DNA from: Balaenoptera acutorostrata
Taxonomy: Eukaryota; Chordata; Mammalia; Artiodactyla; Balaenopteridae
DNA: 64,000 bases
NCBI RefSeq assembly: GCF_949987535.1
Contig: NC_080082.1
Coordinates: 52,366,374-52,430,373, forward strand
Reading direction: 5' to 3'
Both the position numbers and the translations under genes were made by a program. Below the pieces are notes generated by a model, which searched no databases, had not been told where the DNA came from, and saw nothing but the letters and a program-made list of their open reading frames with translations. Within the stretch, counting starts at the first letter, position 1. Each line of letters opens with the position of its first letter. Shown in pieces: positions 1 to 13,400 of the stretch.

Positions 1-986
1 CTACTGGCTAGGGCTGTACCAACCTGGCCCCATTGATCCTCCCGGCAACTTCCAGAGGAAGAGACCGAGGCACAGCCAGAAGTGCGTAGCCCAGGTCACC
101 CAGCTGCAAGTGGCAGAACCGGGATTCACGCCCAGAAAGATAACTAACAGAGCATCTCGTCTTGGGAGAGACTCAGGGAAGACGTGCATCCAAGGCAGTG
201 ACGCGCATTTTCTGAGGACTGACTTCTTGGATTTGGGCGCGTGGTCTGTTAAACGAAAGACAGAGTGAGCTGGTGAAGGACAGAGGGGACACTGAGGGGA
301 CCGAGAGTACCTGCCACGGAAGGTCCCTCACCTCGGCCCCTCTGCTGCAGGCCGCGGTCAACTCTGTGGGACGGGCCAGCAGCTCTGCCTTGGGAGATGG
401 CCGGACAGCCCCGTTTTGACCGCTTTGTCCCAAGACACTGAATTTACTGGACTGCCTTCTCCCAACCAGTAGAGGAACAGAACAGCATGGGGGTCGGGGT
501 GGGATTCCCTCATCGGCTGCTTACCCCCTCCTTAACCCCTCAGTTTCCCTCTCTTTAAACTGGCCTGACGGTCCTCCCTACCTCCCAGTTGTGAGGATTT
601 CCTGAGTTAATCCATGTGAGGACCCCAGCACCGAGGTTGAGCTGCACAGGGCTTAGTGGTGACGGATGACTAGGCCGATGGGTTGCCAGGCTGGAGCCCG
701 CAGAGCAGGAGGCAGAACCAGCGGCCCTGCGTCCTCAGCCGTCCTGGGCACCTCCTCCCCGCCAGGCTGGTCTCAGCCCAACTGAAAGGCTGGCCTGTTG
801 CTGCCCTGCTGGCCCCCGTCCCTGCTGGCCCCCGTCCCTGCTGGCAGGCCCAGCAAGGAGGGGGCAGGCCCTAGGGAACAGCCTGTTTGTTGGCTTAAGG
901 TGGAGTGGTGGTTAGGAGGCCAAGCCCCCAGGTCACGCCTGAGGACCCAGGCCCCAAACGTCCTCATCCTTAAGAAGGGCAGCCCT

Positions 987-1360
987 GGGACTTCCCTGAT
1001 GACGCAGTGGTTAAGAATCCACCTGCCAATGCAGGGGACACGGGTTCGATCTCTGGTCCGGGAAGATCCCACATGCCGCGGAGCAGCTAAGCCCGTGCGC
1101 CACAACTACTGAGCCTGCGCTCTAGAGCCCGCGAGCCACAACTGCTGGGCCCACGTGCCACAACTATTGAAGCCTGCACGCCTAGAGGCCATGCTCTGCA
1201 ACAAGAGAAGCCACCACAATGAGAAGCCTGCACACTGCAGCGAAGAGTAGCCCCCACTGGCCACAACTAAAGAAAGCCCGTGCGCAGCAACGAAGACCCA
1301 ACACAGCCAAAAATAAATAAATAAATAAATTAATTAATTAATTAATTTAAAAAAAAAAAA
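987..1360 (+). mobile_element. CHR-type cetacean SINE, full length
   Basis: The tRNA-derived head starts GGACTTCCCTGATGACGCAG, with B-box-like GGTTCGATCTCTGG. Repeated CCACAACT units and an A-rich AAATAAAT tail follow. The 10-bp target-site duplication GGGCAGCCCT is present at 977-986 and 1361-1370. Confidence 0.92.
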
Positions 1361-3002
1361 GGGCAGCCCTGCCTCATGCAGGGCTACTGAGGGGATGAGA
1401 TGAAGTAATGTGTGTGAAGGGCAGCCTGGGGCCTGGGAGAGAGTGAGCGCTCAGGAGGTGAGCTTTGCTGCTGCTGCCGTTACCACCACTGCAGTCACGA
1501 GCAGTCCCCCGAGTCAAGCCCCCAATCCGACTCCGCTGTCACCGTTTCAGAACGGTGCTCTCGGAGCATCAGTGCTCCACCAGTAGAGTGAGGTGATGGA
1601 GGTGATGGCCCTGAGAAAGGAATGTAGCCCCGTGGGACGCACTGGCCCCAGGGTGAGGGCCCGCATCCCCCAGAGCCGCCGTCACCGCGTTCCATGCACA
1701 CTCGGCACTGTGTTCGTCGTGAGCAAATCTCGGGTGGCTCAGCACGTCTGGCAGGTGTGGGTTCTGAGTGTCCTCAGCTCACTGCGCCTCGGTCCCCCAG
1801 CCTCGAAAGGGGAAGACAGGAGTGCCTGCCTCCCAGAGGTGGCGTGAGGAGGCAGTGAGGCATGGGGAAGTGCCCGGTCAGCGCTGGCTGGGCTGACAGG
1901 CACTGGCATCTAGTGGTTGACACCTGGCTTTCGGGCTCCCTCCTTCCTCGCGTTTAGGGGCCCTGGGGCCAGCTCAGTGCAGCCCCGGAAGGGACAGCAT
2001 CCCCACCCCACGGCAGCGTTATCCCCCACTCCCACCGGCCTCTTCCAGCCATCCTTCCAGGAAAATCCACCTGCTGCCTGAGATGCAGACCTGGTGAGTG
2101 TCCTCGCCAGCGAGGTTGGCAGAACCCCCAGCTCGGGCTGGCTGACAGTGGTGCTAATTAGCGTAATTAACCCGGCCCCAAGGGAGCCGCCCCAGTTGGA
2201 GGCCAGAGCTCCAAGTCAGCTGGGATCGGGCCCAGACAAGTCGGAGCCATTGGTCGCCTTCCACTCCTGGCGCTTCTGTCACGGGAGAAAGAAGTTGCTG
2301 TTGTCCGGGTCCTAACTGCAGAGCCTTCTTTGTAATTTTTCTGTCTTCCTTTTTCTTTTCTAATGTGAGTGGTTTAATTCCACAGTGTGGCAAATGCAAG
2401 TTCAGACAACATGAGCAAATTAGAGGCTCTGTCCAATGCTGTCAGTCAGAACCTTGAGAGAGAGTTACCTCCTCCTGGATGTTTTCTTCATTTGTGTTTT
2501 AGAAGGTAAAACATGCACAGGATAAAAACCAAACTAGTACAAAAGGGTTTGCAGTGGAAACCAGGCCTCTCTCCCTTCCCTGGCCCCCTGCCATCCAGCT
2601 CCCCTCCCCAGAAGCAACCATTGTTTCATTTATTCTGCATCCTTACAGAAATGTTCCGAACATGACTGAGCACACGTGATTGAATGTTGCTTCCCTTACG
2701 CCCCTTTTTATTTATCCATGTGGTCACCTCCTGTCTGTGCTCCAGCCTTTTTCACTTGCTCTTAGTGACAGTTCCGTATTAGTACATAGAAGTTGATCTC
2801 ATTCTTTTTAGCAGTCAGAGAATAGTCCATTTTATCCTCAGAGGTCATTAGGTTTAAGCATTTATGGAGACCAGAGATCTTGAGAAGAAGGAAAAAGATC
2901 AGAGATGCACAAGCCCAGTTTGGTTTGGTTTTTTGTTTTTAACCTGGAATTAATGCCATTGTAAATTATTGCTTAAAATTTTCAATTTAGAAAATACATT
3001 GG

Positions 3003-3372
3003 GGGACTTCCCTGGTGGTGCAGTGGTTAAGAATCCGCCTGCCAATGCAAGGGACACGGGTTCGATCCCTGGTCCAGGAAGATCCCACATGCCACGGAGC
3101 AACTAAGCCCGTGTGCCACAACTACTGAGCCTGTGCTCTAGAGCCTGCAAGCCACAACTACTGAGCCAGCACGCCACAACTACTGAAGCCCACATGCCCT
3201 AGAGCCCACGTGCCACAACTACTGAGCCCACATGCTGCAACTACTGAAGCCTGTGTGCTCTGGGGCCTGCGCACCACAACAAAGAGTAGCCCCCATTCGC
3301 CACAGCTAGAGAAAGCCTGCGCGCAGCAACGAAGACCCAACGTAGCCAAAAATAAATTAAAAAAAAAAAAAA
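3003..3372 (+). mobile_element. CHR-type cetacean SINE, full length
   Basis: Same head and CACAACTACTGA-rich body as the other long copies, with an A-rich tail. The 14-bp direct repeat AGAAAATACATTGG flanks it at 2989-3002 and 3373-3386 without mismatch. Confidence 0.92.
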
Positions 3373-5569
3373 AGAAAATACATTGGAAAATTCTTTCAGA
3401 AGAAAGTGAATAAGGGCAAAAATGATCAGTTTGACTCTCCAAACTGAATTTCATCATACTTTTTCTCTTTAGACATGTCCCAGCAGCCCACTAACAGTGT
3501 CAGCCATGTGGAACTTGCAGTGGATGGATAGGTGTGGAGTTGAGGGTCAGGGGGGAAGGTTCTAGCAGGATTTCTTCCAGTGAGCCAGGCTTCCGCTGTA
3601 GAATTAGGAGTCCTGGAGGTCCTGGGAGCTGGGAAGGCAATTTAGCAAATGAACCCAAACAGAGCAGGGAAGGAATAGTTGTGTTCTTTTGGCTTGACTT
3701 TTTAAAGTATAGAGAGTAAAGTATCTCTGTACTTTTTCCTGTTTTATAAAAGTCATTTAAGCTTATTGGAAAAAGAAAGGAGAGAGTAAGGAAGGTTGGA
3801 AGGAAGGAAGAAGATGGGTAGGGAGGTTGGCTGGTTGGTTGGAAGGAAGGTTGGTTCCATGTGATACACATTTAACAACTAATTTGGAGTGCCTGCAATG
3901 TGGCAGGTCTTGTTCCCAACACTGGACATAGAATACAGAAGGCTCTGAGTCAGGTGGGAGGAGTGGAACCACAAACACAAGCACACAGGACAAATCATCA
4001 TGAGATGGATACAGTGAAGAAGTAGCACAGGATTGCGTGTTGGAACTCACCTGGGCTGGGAGGGAGCACCAGAAGGTCAAGTGGCCAGGGGAGGTGAGAA
4101 GGTGACAGTTGAGCCAAGCTGGATGGATGAGAAGCTGCCATTCACGGGGAATCCTGGGGAGGGCGCTCTAGGCAGACAGAGCAGCCAGTGCAAAGGCCCT
4201 GAGGCAGGAACATGCCTGGCATGTTTAAGGAACCTTGGGAAGCCTGTGTGGGAGGAGATGAGGGCTGAGACCGGGCAGGACAGATTGTTTCGGACCTCGT
4301 GGGCTGTGGTGAGGAACATTTTTAGAAAGTGAATCCCCACATATCCACCTTTGGAGCTGAGACTTTGGTAAACTTAAGTATACCAAGCTAAGCAGTGTGT
4401 GAGTTTTGTTTTCTAAAAATGATTTCGCACCATAAGTACCACTTCTTTATTCCCATGACACATATCTGGGCGAACCTCTTCCCATGTCATGTGGACCAAC
4501 TCCACTTCTCTTCAGCAGCTAGATAGTATTATTCTGTGATGCCACTGTCCCTCCCTGTGGGGCCTCGCCCTTCCCCTGCTGACCAATTCTGTTTGCTCCA
4601 TAGACAGGACCCCATGAAGTGTCCCCGCACACCTGGCACACATGGGTCCCCGTACACCTGACACATTAAAGGACACACTCCCAGATGTAGAACTCCCAGG
4701 GTAGAGAAAGTGCACGTTTTAAAGTTTTCAGCAGGTCATTTTACACCCCTTGCAGAGGGGAGCCTCGGGGACGGCGCCCCTTTATTGCGGTGGATGAGCT
4801 GGAGGCCCGGCCTGCTCCCTCACCAGGTTGATGGGCTCAGGCGCGCCCTGCGCTGAGTCACATACTCCCCTTGTGCAGAGGATTCTGGGAAATGGCAAAA
4901 TCAAAAGGGAAGAGGGAGGGGTGAATCCCCTTCCAGCTCCCAAGGGAGCAACATGTACTCTGGGCTGTATACGTCTCTTTCTCTCTTTGTGTCTCTATTT
5001 CTCTCTTTTGGATAGAACGCTTTTCCTTTGCCCAAAGAGCATACTTCCCTGATAATGACAGAGCCAGAATTACCCTAGACCTGGAATTCTCATTTGAGAA
5101 GGAATACGACCTAACAAGAAAAAACTTACTACCTTTTCTTCCTTCCTTTGTTAAAATCCCAAGGCTGGCAGCTGAGAAAATGAGAAAAAAACGTAGACTT
5201 CAATACCCTCAAGAGCCCAAGCTATCTTATTTCTTCCTGGGTTCAAGGATTCTTTTTCTTTCTTGAGTTACAAAATGATGAAGTCTAGGTGTCAGCTGTA
5301 GTTTTTATATTATTATTGTTATAACACATGATTATAGCAAAATAAATTCAGACAGTTCAGAAGGGTGTTGTATCAGATGAAAAGTAAAAATCTCATTTTT
5401 CCACCGCCTAATAAGACTCCTACTTCCCAGAAGTAATCGTTCATAATTGCTTCCAGAATTTTTTTTCAGCATATAAAAGCATATTATTAAACCAAATGTG
5501 ATTATGCTCCACATACTGTACAGCTTTCATATGCCATCTCTATGGTACAAACGTGACAGCCAAGCGTGA

Positions 5570-5790
5570 TCGTGACACCATGGGCTCTGAGGCCTGGTGG
5601 CCTTGGCTGGCATCCTGGCTCCTCCATTCACAGGCTGTGTGACTTTGGACAGTTACTTTATCTCTCTGTGCCTCAGTTTCCCACCTGTAAAATGGAGATG
5701 CTAGTAATAGTGGCTCCCAGGGAGGGCTGCTGCGCAGATTTCACAGGTTCGCACACGTGGAGCCCTCGGGCTGGTGGATCGGGCCTGGTG
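5570..5790 (+). repeat. MIR element
   Basis: The core contains the MIR-like series CTGTGTGACTTTGG, CTCTGTGCCTCAGTTTCC and TGTAAAATGGAGATG. It is diverged, as expected for an ancient mammal-wide SINE. Confidence 0.7.
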
Positions 5791-6089
5791 CTGTGCTCCT
5801 CTTAGCTGTCGTTATTTCTTTCCTGCGGGGTGGCAGCACCTCAGGTGAGGGATCTAGTTTTCACTGGGGAAGTAAAACCTGATCCCAAAGGCTGGGCCGG
5901 AATCAGAAGGCAAGAGGAGATCTCAGGGGAAGTCCCAGGAGTGGAGGACACAGAGCCCCCAGGAGCCAGCCTTGGCCAGGAGAGGGCCCGGGAGCCGGGG
6001 ATGACGGCCTGCGGAGCCAGCGGAGGGGATTAGGAGAGTCAGGAGAGGATCATGTGCAGCTCAGGGCGCCGGGCAGCCTCAGGTGAACA

Positions 6090-6250
6090 GTTACAAGAGC
6101 AGCTCTCATTTCCCCGTTGTCTGTTCTGTGAGGTGCTGGCCAAGCGCTTTGCAGCAAACCCCAAAATGCTGTGAGGTCAGCGTGTTTTCCAGATGAGCAA
6201 ACCAAGGATCAGAGGAGTGGTGTGACTTGCCCAGGGTCCCACAGCAGGAA
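6090..6250 (-). repeat. MIR element
   Basis: In reverse orientation, with the typical run TTTTCCAGATGAG, then GTGTGACTTGCCC and AGGGTCCCACAGC. Confidence 0.6.
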
Positions 6251-7256
6251 CAGGTGCAGGTACCTCATGTCTGGACCCTCCCAGCCACCCCGTGATGCGT
6301 GAGCTGTCTTACCCCATGTGATGGATGAGGAAACCAAAGTTAGGGAGATCTGGTGCCAGGCCCTGGAGCACTCAGGCCAGGGGTCTGCTGCCTTTGGCCC
6401 TGTACTTGCCCAAAGGGACTGGTCCCTTTGGGGGATTCTCCCTCTGTGGGACCCCATCCCTCTTCTGTGGTTGGAACCCCTGGTCCAGGCCACCCCAGTC
6501 TCCCACCTGAACAACTGCCTCCCTTCCTCACTGTCTCCCTGCTTCCATGAGGGTCATTTTTCTGTCTGAGACCCTTCTAAAATGCACATCAGGACCTAGC
6601 ACTCAACAGATCAGAGGCTCCCTAGATGCAACCCCAAGTCCCCTCTGTGGCTCATACGTTCCAGAACATCTGCCCCAGCGCCTCCCAGGCCTCACCTCCT
6701 CCCCCTCAGCTACTCATCCCCGCCACTCCGCAAACTCACCGAGCCTGTTCCCACCTCACAGCCCAACACTTGCTGTTCCCTCTGCCCTGTGTCCTCTTCT
6801 ACAACACCAGGTGGATTCCTGCCTTCCTCTCTCCAAGTTTCCGCTCCGATGTCATCCCCTCAGGAAAGCCAGCCTCCATCCCCAGCGATCCCTATCCATT
6901 TGCTCTTCAGAATACCTCTCGCTACCTCACGTCATGGGGTCTCTGTCTTTGTTCATTTATTCATCGTCAGTCTCTCTGACTGGAGTCAGCTTCACATTCA
7001 CCGCTGTATCCCCCCTTCCCCCCCCCTGCCGAGAACACGCATGGCACGGGGTGGGTTCCCAGGCAACATCTGTGGGATGAGCGAGGGGAGAGAATAAACC
7101 AAGTCTCTCCTCTGTCCCACTGTCACCAGATGTTGTGGAGAAGCTGCGGTCACTCGCCCAGTGGCGGCCAGCCTTCCTGGGTCAGGACAACCTCGAGAAG
7201 CAGCTTGAGCCTCCCGAGACCCCTCTGACCTTGACCATGACCCTCATTCCAGGCAG

Positions 7257-7418
7257 GTGGACAGCAACACCAAAAACGTCTTTGGGCAGCCGCGGTTGAG
7301 GGCCTCCCTCCGAGACCTCCGCTCTCCCCGGAAGAACTACAAGTCCACCATCGAGGACGACCTGAAGAAACTCATCATCATGGACAACCTGGCACCCGAG
7401 CAGGAGAGAGACGCCAGA
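7257..7418 (+). CDS. SIPA1L3: SIPA1L3 coding exon (sixth from the end)
   Basis: Encodes 54 residues from [10 protein letters not shown] to APEQERDAR, including the conserved [20 protein letters not shown] block. The donor is AGA|GTACGT and the exon ends on a codon boundary. The acceptor is either AG at 7251-7252 or AG at 7255-7256. The frame of GTG GAC AGC at 7257 is certain; the exact first base is not. Confidence 0.88.
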
Positions 7419-10400
7419 GTACGTAGAGGCTGCCCCGCCCCTGCCCCCCACACACACACACAATCAGACAGGCTGGTGTGGGGAGGACTGCCTCTGCCTG
7501 CCCACCGCCTCTGCCCGCGGCACCTGCCGGCCTGTTTGGGTGTGTGGCTCTGCAGCCAGGAGTCAGGACCTCGAGCTGGTCAGGCAGGATCACAGCGTGA
7601 GCCAGCCTGGCAGGCTTGCAGGGGATTTATCCCCACACGTAGCTCACGCGACTGGACCGGCATGCTCTTACTGGCTCTCACGTCCTTCTCGTGGAGCCCA
7701 GGGTGGAAGCAGCCCCCACCACCCCCGGACCACAGGACCAGGAGTGCAGGAGCGGGGCCCAGGGGGCATTTAGGCTCTTGTGACCCAGGGGTGGGGGGAG
7801 GCCAAAACAGCAGGCGTCCTCAGTCCCTTCACACATCCCCTGCTTCTTTTCCCTCTTGTCCCTGCCTCCCTCTTGTTGGCTGCGAGCTCTCTTGTGGGGA
7901 CCTGGGTGGCAGCAGTCTCTCCAGGGTTCCCTCCCACCAGCCTGAGCTCTGGGGGAAGCCAGCACTCTGTCCCACGTGGTCCCCACCAATGACTGGCTCT
8001 CAAGCTCCAGCTCGGGTCACCCTGCCTTCCCTGACCTCACCTGGAGCTGGAGGGTGGGGTCGGCCCTCCAGAATAAGGTGGGTTGCAGAGGGGGGGAGGA
8101 GGAATCCCCAGGAGAAAATTGGAGTACGTTGACCAAAAAGGGAGCAGAAATGGATGCTGGTTGGGTAAAGACCGCAGACGTCCAGGACGGGAAGAAGCCT
8201 CTGAGGACGGCGACCCTGGGCCTGGCCGTGACCACGCCTGGCGTCCCGCCTCCCATCCCTGTCTTGGCAGCAGTCGCCACAGAAGAGCCTGCAGCGGACG
8301 CTGTCGGACGAGAGCCTGTGCAGCGGGCGTCGGGAGCCCAGCTTTGCCAACCCTGCCGGCCTGGAGCCGGGCCTGCCCAGCGACGTGCTCTTCACCAGCA
8401 CCTGCGCCTTCCCCTCCAGCACGCTGCCCGCCCGCCGCCAGCACCAGCACGCCCACCCGCCCGGCGGCCCCAGCACCATCCCTGCCACCGGCAACGGCTT
8501 CCCGGAGAAGAAATGTGAGCCCGGGCACCCAGGAGCTGGTTGGGGGTGAGGGGGTGGGAAGCAGGGGGCACGAGCACGCAGGTCACCTAGAGGTCAAAGG
8601 CTGGGGGTCATCAGTGTCAGAGTCCGCTGACGGAGGGAACCGAAGTGCACGGGAGCTTCAGGGGGCCCTGATGATTGAGCACCGGGTGTCACCCACAGAG
8701 CAAGGGGTTGTTGCCCAAGCATCAGGGGTCTCCTGGGGTCACCTAGGAATGGGGGCACCCAAGGATTGGGGTCATCTGAGACCAGAGAGAGGGCGTTAGT
8801 CTCTCTAGGTGTCTCCAGACTGGAGAGCTCATCCCTAGGGTCCTGAGGATCGAGGGTTTCTATTAGCTGCCCCCCTTCCCCAGCTCCGTGTTCCAGCACC
8901 AAGCAAATCGCCTCGTGAATATTTATTTATGTAAGTGACGTCCCCCAGGCCTGCCGGCTCTTGAAGGGAAGGGGGTACAGGGGTGTGACCAGCATCAGCA
9001 AATAATTAGTGAAGGGGGCGCTGTGCACACGGCCCTCATCAAAAAGCTGTGCACTGGCTGGGGTTGGCCGTGCCTTCAGCCCACCCTATAATCCCTTATC
9101 CACAACCCCAAAGGCTCTGAAACTGAAAGGCAAAGCAGAAGTTTGGGCCAAGCTCACTGGGCAGCAGTGCTCGACCTGCATGGATGTGAGGCTGTTTATG
9201 GTTCTTCTTTACCCCACTTGGTGTGAACGATCAGTTGCTTCGTTGAGGAGCGCTAGTGTGTTGAATGGGGGTACTGCTGACCTTTCTGGGTGTGTATGTG
9301 TATATAGCGCATCGTGCTTTATCAAATCCCAACAAATCTTGACTTCAGAGATGTGTCCACCCCAAGGGTTTCAGCTGAGGTCATGTACCCTGTAGCATCT
9401 AGATGGAACCCTTTTGTACATTGCAGGGGATGGGTTGGAGGAGGCTCTGGGACTTTTTTGAAGGGTTCTATCTCCCCCCCTAAAATTCTTCCATGGCTCC
9501 CCATTAACCTAGTATCTGGGTCCATACTCCTTGCCCTGGTGTTTTGGGGCTCCCACCATGGGGCCCCACCTCAGTCCCTCCACTTCACAGTACCCTCCCT
9601 TGGATCCTTCTGTCCCCCACTCTCTCGCCTCAGGGCATTCCACATGGCTGGTCCCTCTGCTGGCCATGCTCTTCCCCTAACCCGGTTCTTGATACCTAAC
9701 TCCTGCTTCTCCTTCAGGGCTTTGCTCAGTTATTGCTCTGGAGGCCTCCCTTAAGCTCCAGCCTGGGTCATCCCTCCCATCTTAAACTCCAGAGCACCCG
9801 GCCTGCCCCTCCATTGCCTTTGTTCCACAGGTGTTTCTTGAGCACCTCCTCTGGGCGGGGCTCTGCCCTAGGCACTAGAGCACGTCAGAGCAGCCCTGCC
9901 CTTGTGGGGCTGAGCTTCATGGCAGTTCCTCTTGCTTCCCTCAGCTTCACTCTGTGTCTCCTTCATTTGCATCTTGCCTATACTGCCCTGTCTGTGCTGA
10001 AGGCAGGGCCTGGCACGTAGTAGGCATTTGACACGTTCGTGAGGAGAAGGCGAGAGAGGGGCCAGGGCAGGGGTAATATGCACAGAGATCACAGACCCAC
10101 ACAAGGCAGACAGAATGCCCCTGACTAGCTCTGCCTCATCCTGTCAGTCTCAACTAAGATGCCGCTGCCAGGACTTCCCTGGCGGTCCAGTGATTAAGAC
10201 TTCACCGTCTAGTGCAGGGGGACACGGGTTCAACCCCTGGTCCAGGAAGATCCCGCATGCCACGGAGCAACTAAGCCTGTGCGTCACAACTACTGAGTCT
10301 GCGCTCTAGAGCCCGCGAGCCACAACTACTGAGCCTGCGTGCCACAACTACTGAAGCCCATGTGCCTAGAGCCTGTGCTTCGCAACAAGAGAAGCCACCG

Positions 10401-13400
10401 CAATGAGAAACCCGTGCACCGCAACGAAGAGTAGCCCCCGCTCGCCGCAACTAGAGAAAGCCAGCGTGCAGCAACAAAGACCCAACACAGCCAAAAATAA
10501 ATTAATTAATTTTTTAAAAAATGGCCCGCATCAAAAAAAAAAAAGATGCCGCTGCCTCCAGGAAATCCTCCTTCCCCAGCCAGGCTGCCAGGCTGAGTCA
10601 GACGCCTCCTCTGGGCGCCCACAGCCCCCTGGCTTGCTCCCATCCCATCCTGCTCACTCTGCCTTACGTTTTCCCATCACAGCCCCGCTCACTCCGGGCT
10701 GTCACTGTGGGAATGAGTCTGTCTCCCCTGTTGGACTGGGGGCTCCCTAAGAGCCGGGTCCAGGGTTGTCTGGGTCCCTGTGGGGACCACAGCCCAGGGC
10801 CCTCTGTCCCATGAAGCACACACATATACCTCTCTTTGCCCGTCTGACTCCCCTGTCCCCCTGAACCACAGAGAGTCCCATCTGGCCTCAGTGTGGCCGG
10901 GGGCCCTGGGCCTGTCCACCTCTCCACGCCTGCTCGAGAGCCCTTCCCAAGCCACGTCGGGGCTGAAGAGATGCCGTCAGCCCAGGCCTGGGCTTCAGGG
11001 ATGAAGGGCTCTCCATGCCAAGGAGCCTCTCACAGCAGCGCCCGCTGATAGCTTGCTTGGCTGTGGCAGCTGCTCCCGCAACCCTCACCCGCTTGGTAGT
11101 GAGATGCTAGGAGGCTGGAGATGGAGAGCATGGAGGTCAAGGGCTCGGCATCCTTCCTGCCCTCATTCATTCCCCTGTGCTTTCATTCACTGGGCAACAC
11201 TTACTAGCACCACACGTCCTGAGAGCTGGATGGCTCAAGTTTGTAGCCCAGGTCCTGAAGTCACAGCTGTAACCTCTCTGTGCCTGTAAAAACGTGGGCA
11301 AAAATAGTGCCCACTTCACTGGGTTAATCCGAGAATCAAACAAGTTCTTCATGGAAAACACTAAGCTCAATGCCTGATATGCAGTAAGCGCGGAAAAAAA
11401 ACCACAAGCTGTTCATGCATTTTTCTGTTAGTGTGCTGTCACCAGGAGCGAGCGTTCTAATCTGTCATCAGTCAGGTCTGTGCCTCTGGACTAGAGAGCA
11501 GGGTTAAAGTAGGATATTAACAGGGACCCTCTGAACACCAGAGCCGTGTGGGGTTGGGCTTAGAGCAGGGTCAGTGTCAGACCCCACGTGTCACACCCAA
11601 GTGCCACTACCGGCGAGCGTGAGTCTGCACGCAAGGGAGCTTCCCGCCCTGAGTGTAGGCTACCCCCTCCGCCTCACGGGGTCATAGCGGCGCCTCCCTC
11701 CCGGGCCAGTTGGAGGTGGGACTCTGAGATGATCCCTGTAACACCCAGCATGGTGCCCGGAGAGAGGACACGCTCGTTGCGGGGGACATGGCTTTTCCTG
11801 CCTGAGTCACCTCCTGACCGCTATGCTTCACTGTCATCCTCTGTCCCCTTCCCTTTAGGGGCTGTGAGGCCTCGGTGAGCTGAGGCCGAGGGCCTAAGCC
11901 CAGCACGGGGGTCTCGCTCTATCTCTGCAGCAAATGCAGCTGTTGGCGCAGTGCTTGTGCCATCTGTCACTTCCAACACCCTGAGACTCTTTCTCTGCCC
12001 GACGTGTCATACCTGAACCGACCAGGTCTCCCCACGGTGACCCTGCCACGTCTAAACGTCATCCATACGCTGAAGCGCCCCACATTGTATCTGCAGCCTG
12101 GCACTGTCTCCTCCACTCCAGAACTCACGTGGCCAGCGCCCCACAGGGCCCCACACCGTCCAGCTCTGTCACCTGTGACTTCACCTGCCACTGCTCTCTG
12201 CCTCTCCTGTCCCAGCCACGCGGGCCCCCTCGATGTTTCTTAAACCTCTAGGCACGTTCCTGCCTCAGGGCTTTTTCACTGGCTGTTTCAGCTGCCCTGA
12301 ATGCTCTTCCTCCAGGTGCCCCCTCCCCGCCCCGCCTCCCTTCCTTCAGAGCTTTGTGCAAAGGCCATCTTCTCAGCGAGGCCTCCCCCAGCACCCTAAA
12401 ATCGTACCTACGTAAACATCCAACGCTCCTACCCCCTTACCCTGCTGGATGTTTTCCCTGGCATTTATCATCTAATAAATATAGTGTACTTGTTTAATTA
12501 TATGTAACAGGTATAACAGTTACATAATGTTACATAATTGTGTATGAAGTGTAACATAACATGTTAGTTTCTTTGTTTCTCCCACATCGTCACTCCCCCA
12601 TCTCCCCTCTCCGCTCTCCCCACCCAGCCACCATCTCAGCCTCCGAGCTCTCACTGGCCGATGGGCGGGACCGGCCCCTGCGGCGCCTGGACCCAGGGAT
12701 GATGCCACTGCCCGACACAGCTGCTGGCCTTGAGTGGTCCAGCCTCGTAAACGCAGCCAAGGCATATGAAGGTAGGCACCTTCCACCCAGCCCCGCCAGA
12801 CCCCTCCTCCCTTCTCTGTTCTGGAAGGATCCATGGAGGGTCTTGGGGCTTTGAAGGGGGACACACTCGGGTTCCAGAATGAGGGGGAGCAGGGCTCACA
12901 TCCTGCCCTGTCCCTTGGTCACTGTGCAGTCCTGGGCAAATGCCTTCATCTGTCTGCCTCCCCCAGTTACCTTGTCTCCAAAGCTGGGATGAGACTGTAC
13001 CCAACTGCCCGGAGCGGCGGGGGGAGCCTGTGGGTAAAACGTGTCAGGCACGGAACACGCACTCAGCAGACAGGACTTGCTGTTATTATTACCGTGCAGA
13101 ATTGCCATAATCCAAATTGTGCTTAGACGTACTTTGGCTGCAAGTGGCAGAAAATCCAAATTAACAATGGCTTAAACAAACAAGGTTTTATGCAGTAAAA
13201 ATGCCTGGGGTGGGCAGTCTGGGGCTGGTGTGGCGCTTGCACAAACGTATTACAGCTCAAGCCCCTTCCGCGCCTCCTCTGCCATTCCTGGGGGGGCCTC
13301 ACCCTCACAGTCAGGCCACTAGAGCTCTGGCCATCATGTCCAGCTCTGACCAGTAGGGGAGACATCCCCTCCATTTGAGGACATTTCCCAAAGCCTTATA

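Larger units (their letters stand above)
1..7256 (+). other. SIPA1L3: SIPA1L3 intron (5' part of the window)
   Basis: No exon of SIPA1L3 or any other gene could be recognised here. It holds two full-length cetacean SINEs (987-1360, 3003-3372), MIR copies (about 30-170 minus, 5570-5790 plus, 6090-6250 minus), old L1-like AT-rich segments near 2500-2900 and 5310-5530, an unassigned ancient repeat near 3850-4330, a GGAA/GGTT simple repeat at 3775-3855, and an L2-like tail near 6560-7085. Confidence 0.7.
7419..12627 (+). other. SIPA1L3: SIPA1L3 introns between 7418 and 12628 (exon at 8271-8514 lies inside)
   Basis: Contains no gene other than the SIPA1L3 exon. The repeats seen are L2-like 3' ends near 9480-10060, 10565-10830 and 12190-12500, a MIR fragment at 11260-11400, and a full SINE at 10170-10542. 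Nothing else is recognisable between 8515 and 9480. Confidence 0.65.

Noticed and set aside
1016..1060. tRNA-like sequence with A/B box character in SINE heads
   Set aside because: These are tRNA-derived SINE promoters, present in many copies and lacking a full cloverleaf. They are not tRNA genes.
7131..7252. Open frame with a protein-like look just before the exon at 7257
   Set aside because: It is in a different frame from the exon, I do not recognise it in SIPA1L3, and it ends in a good acceptor tract. It reads as intron.
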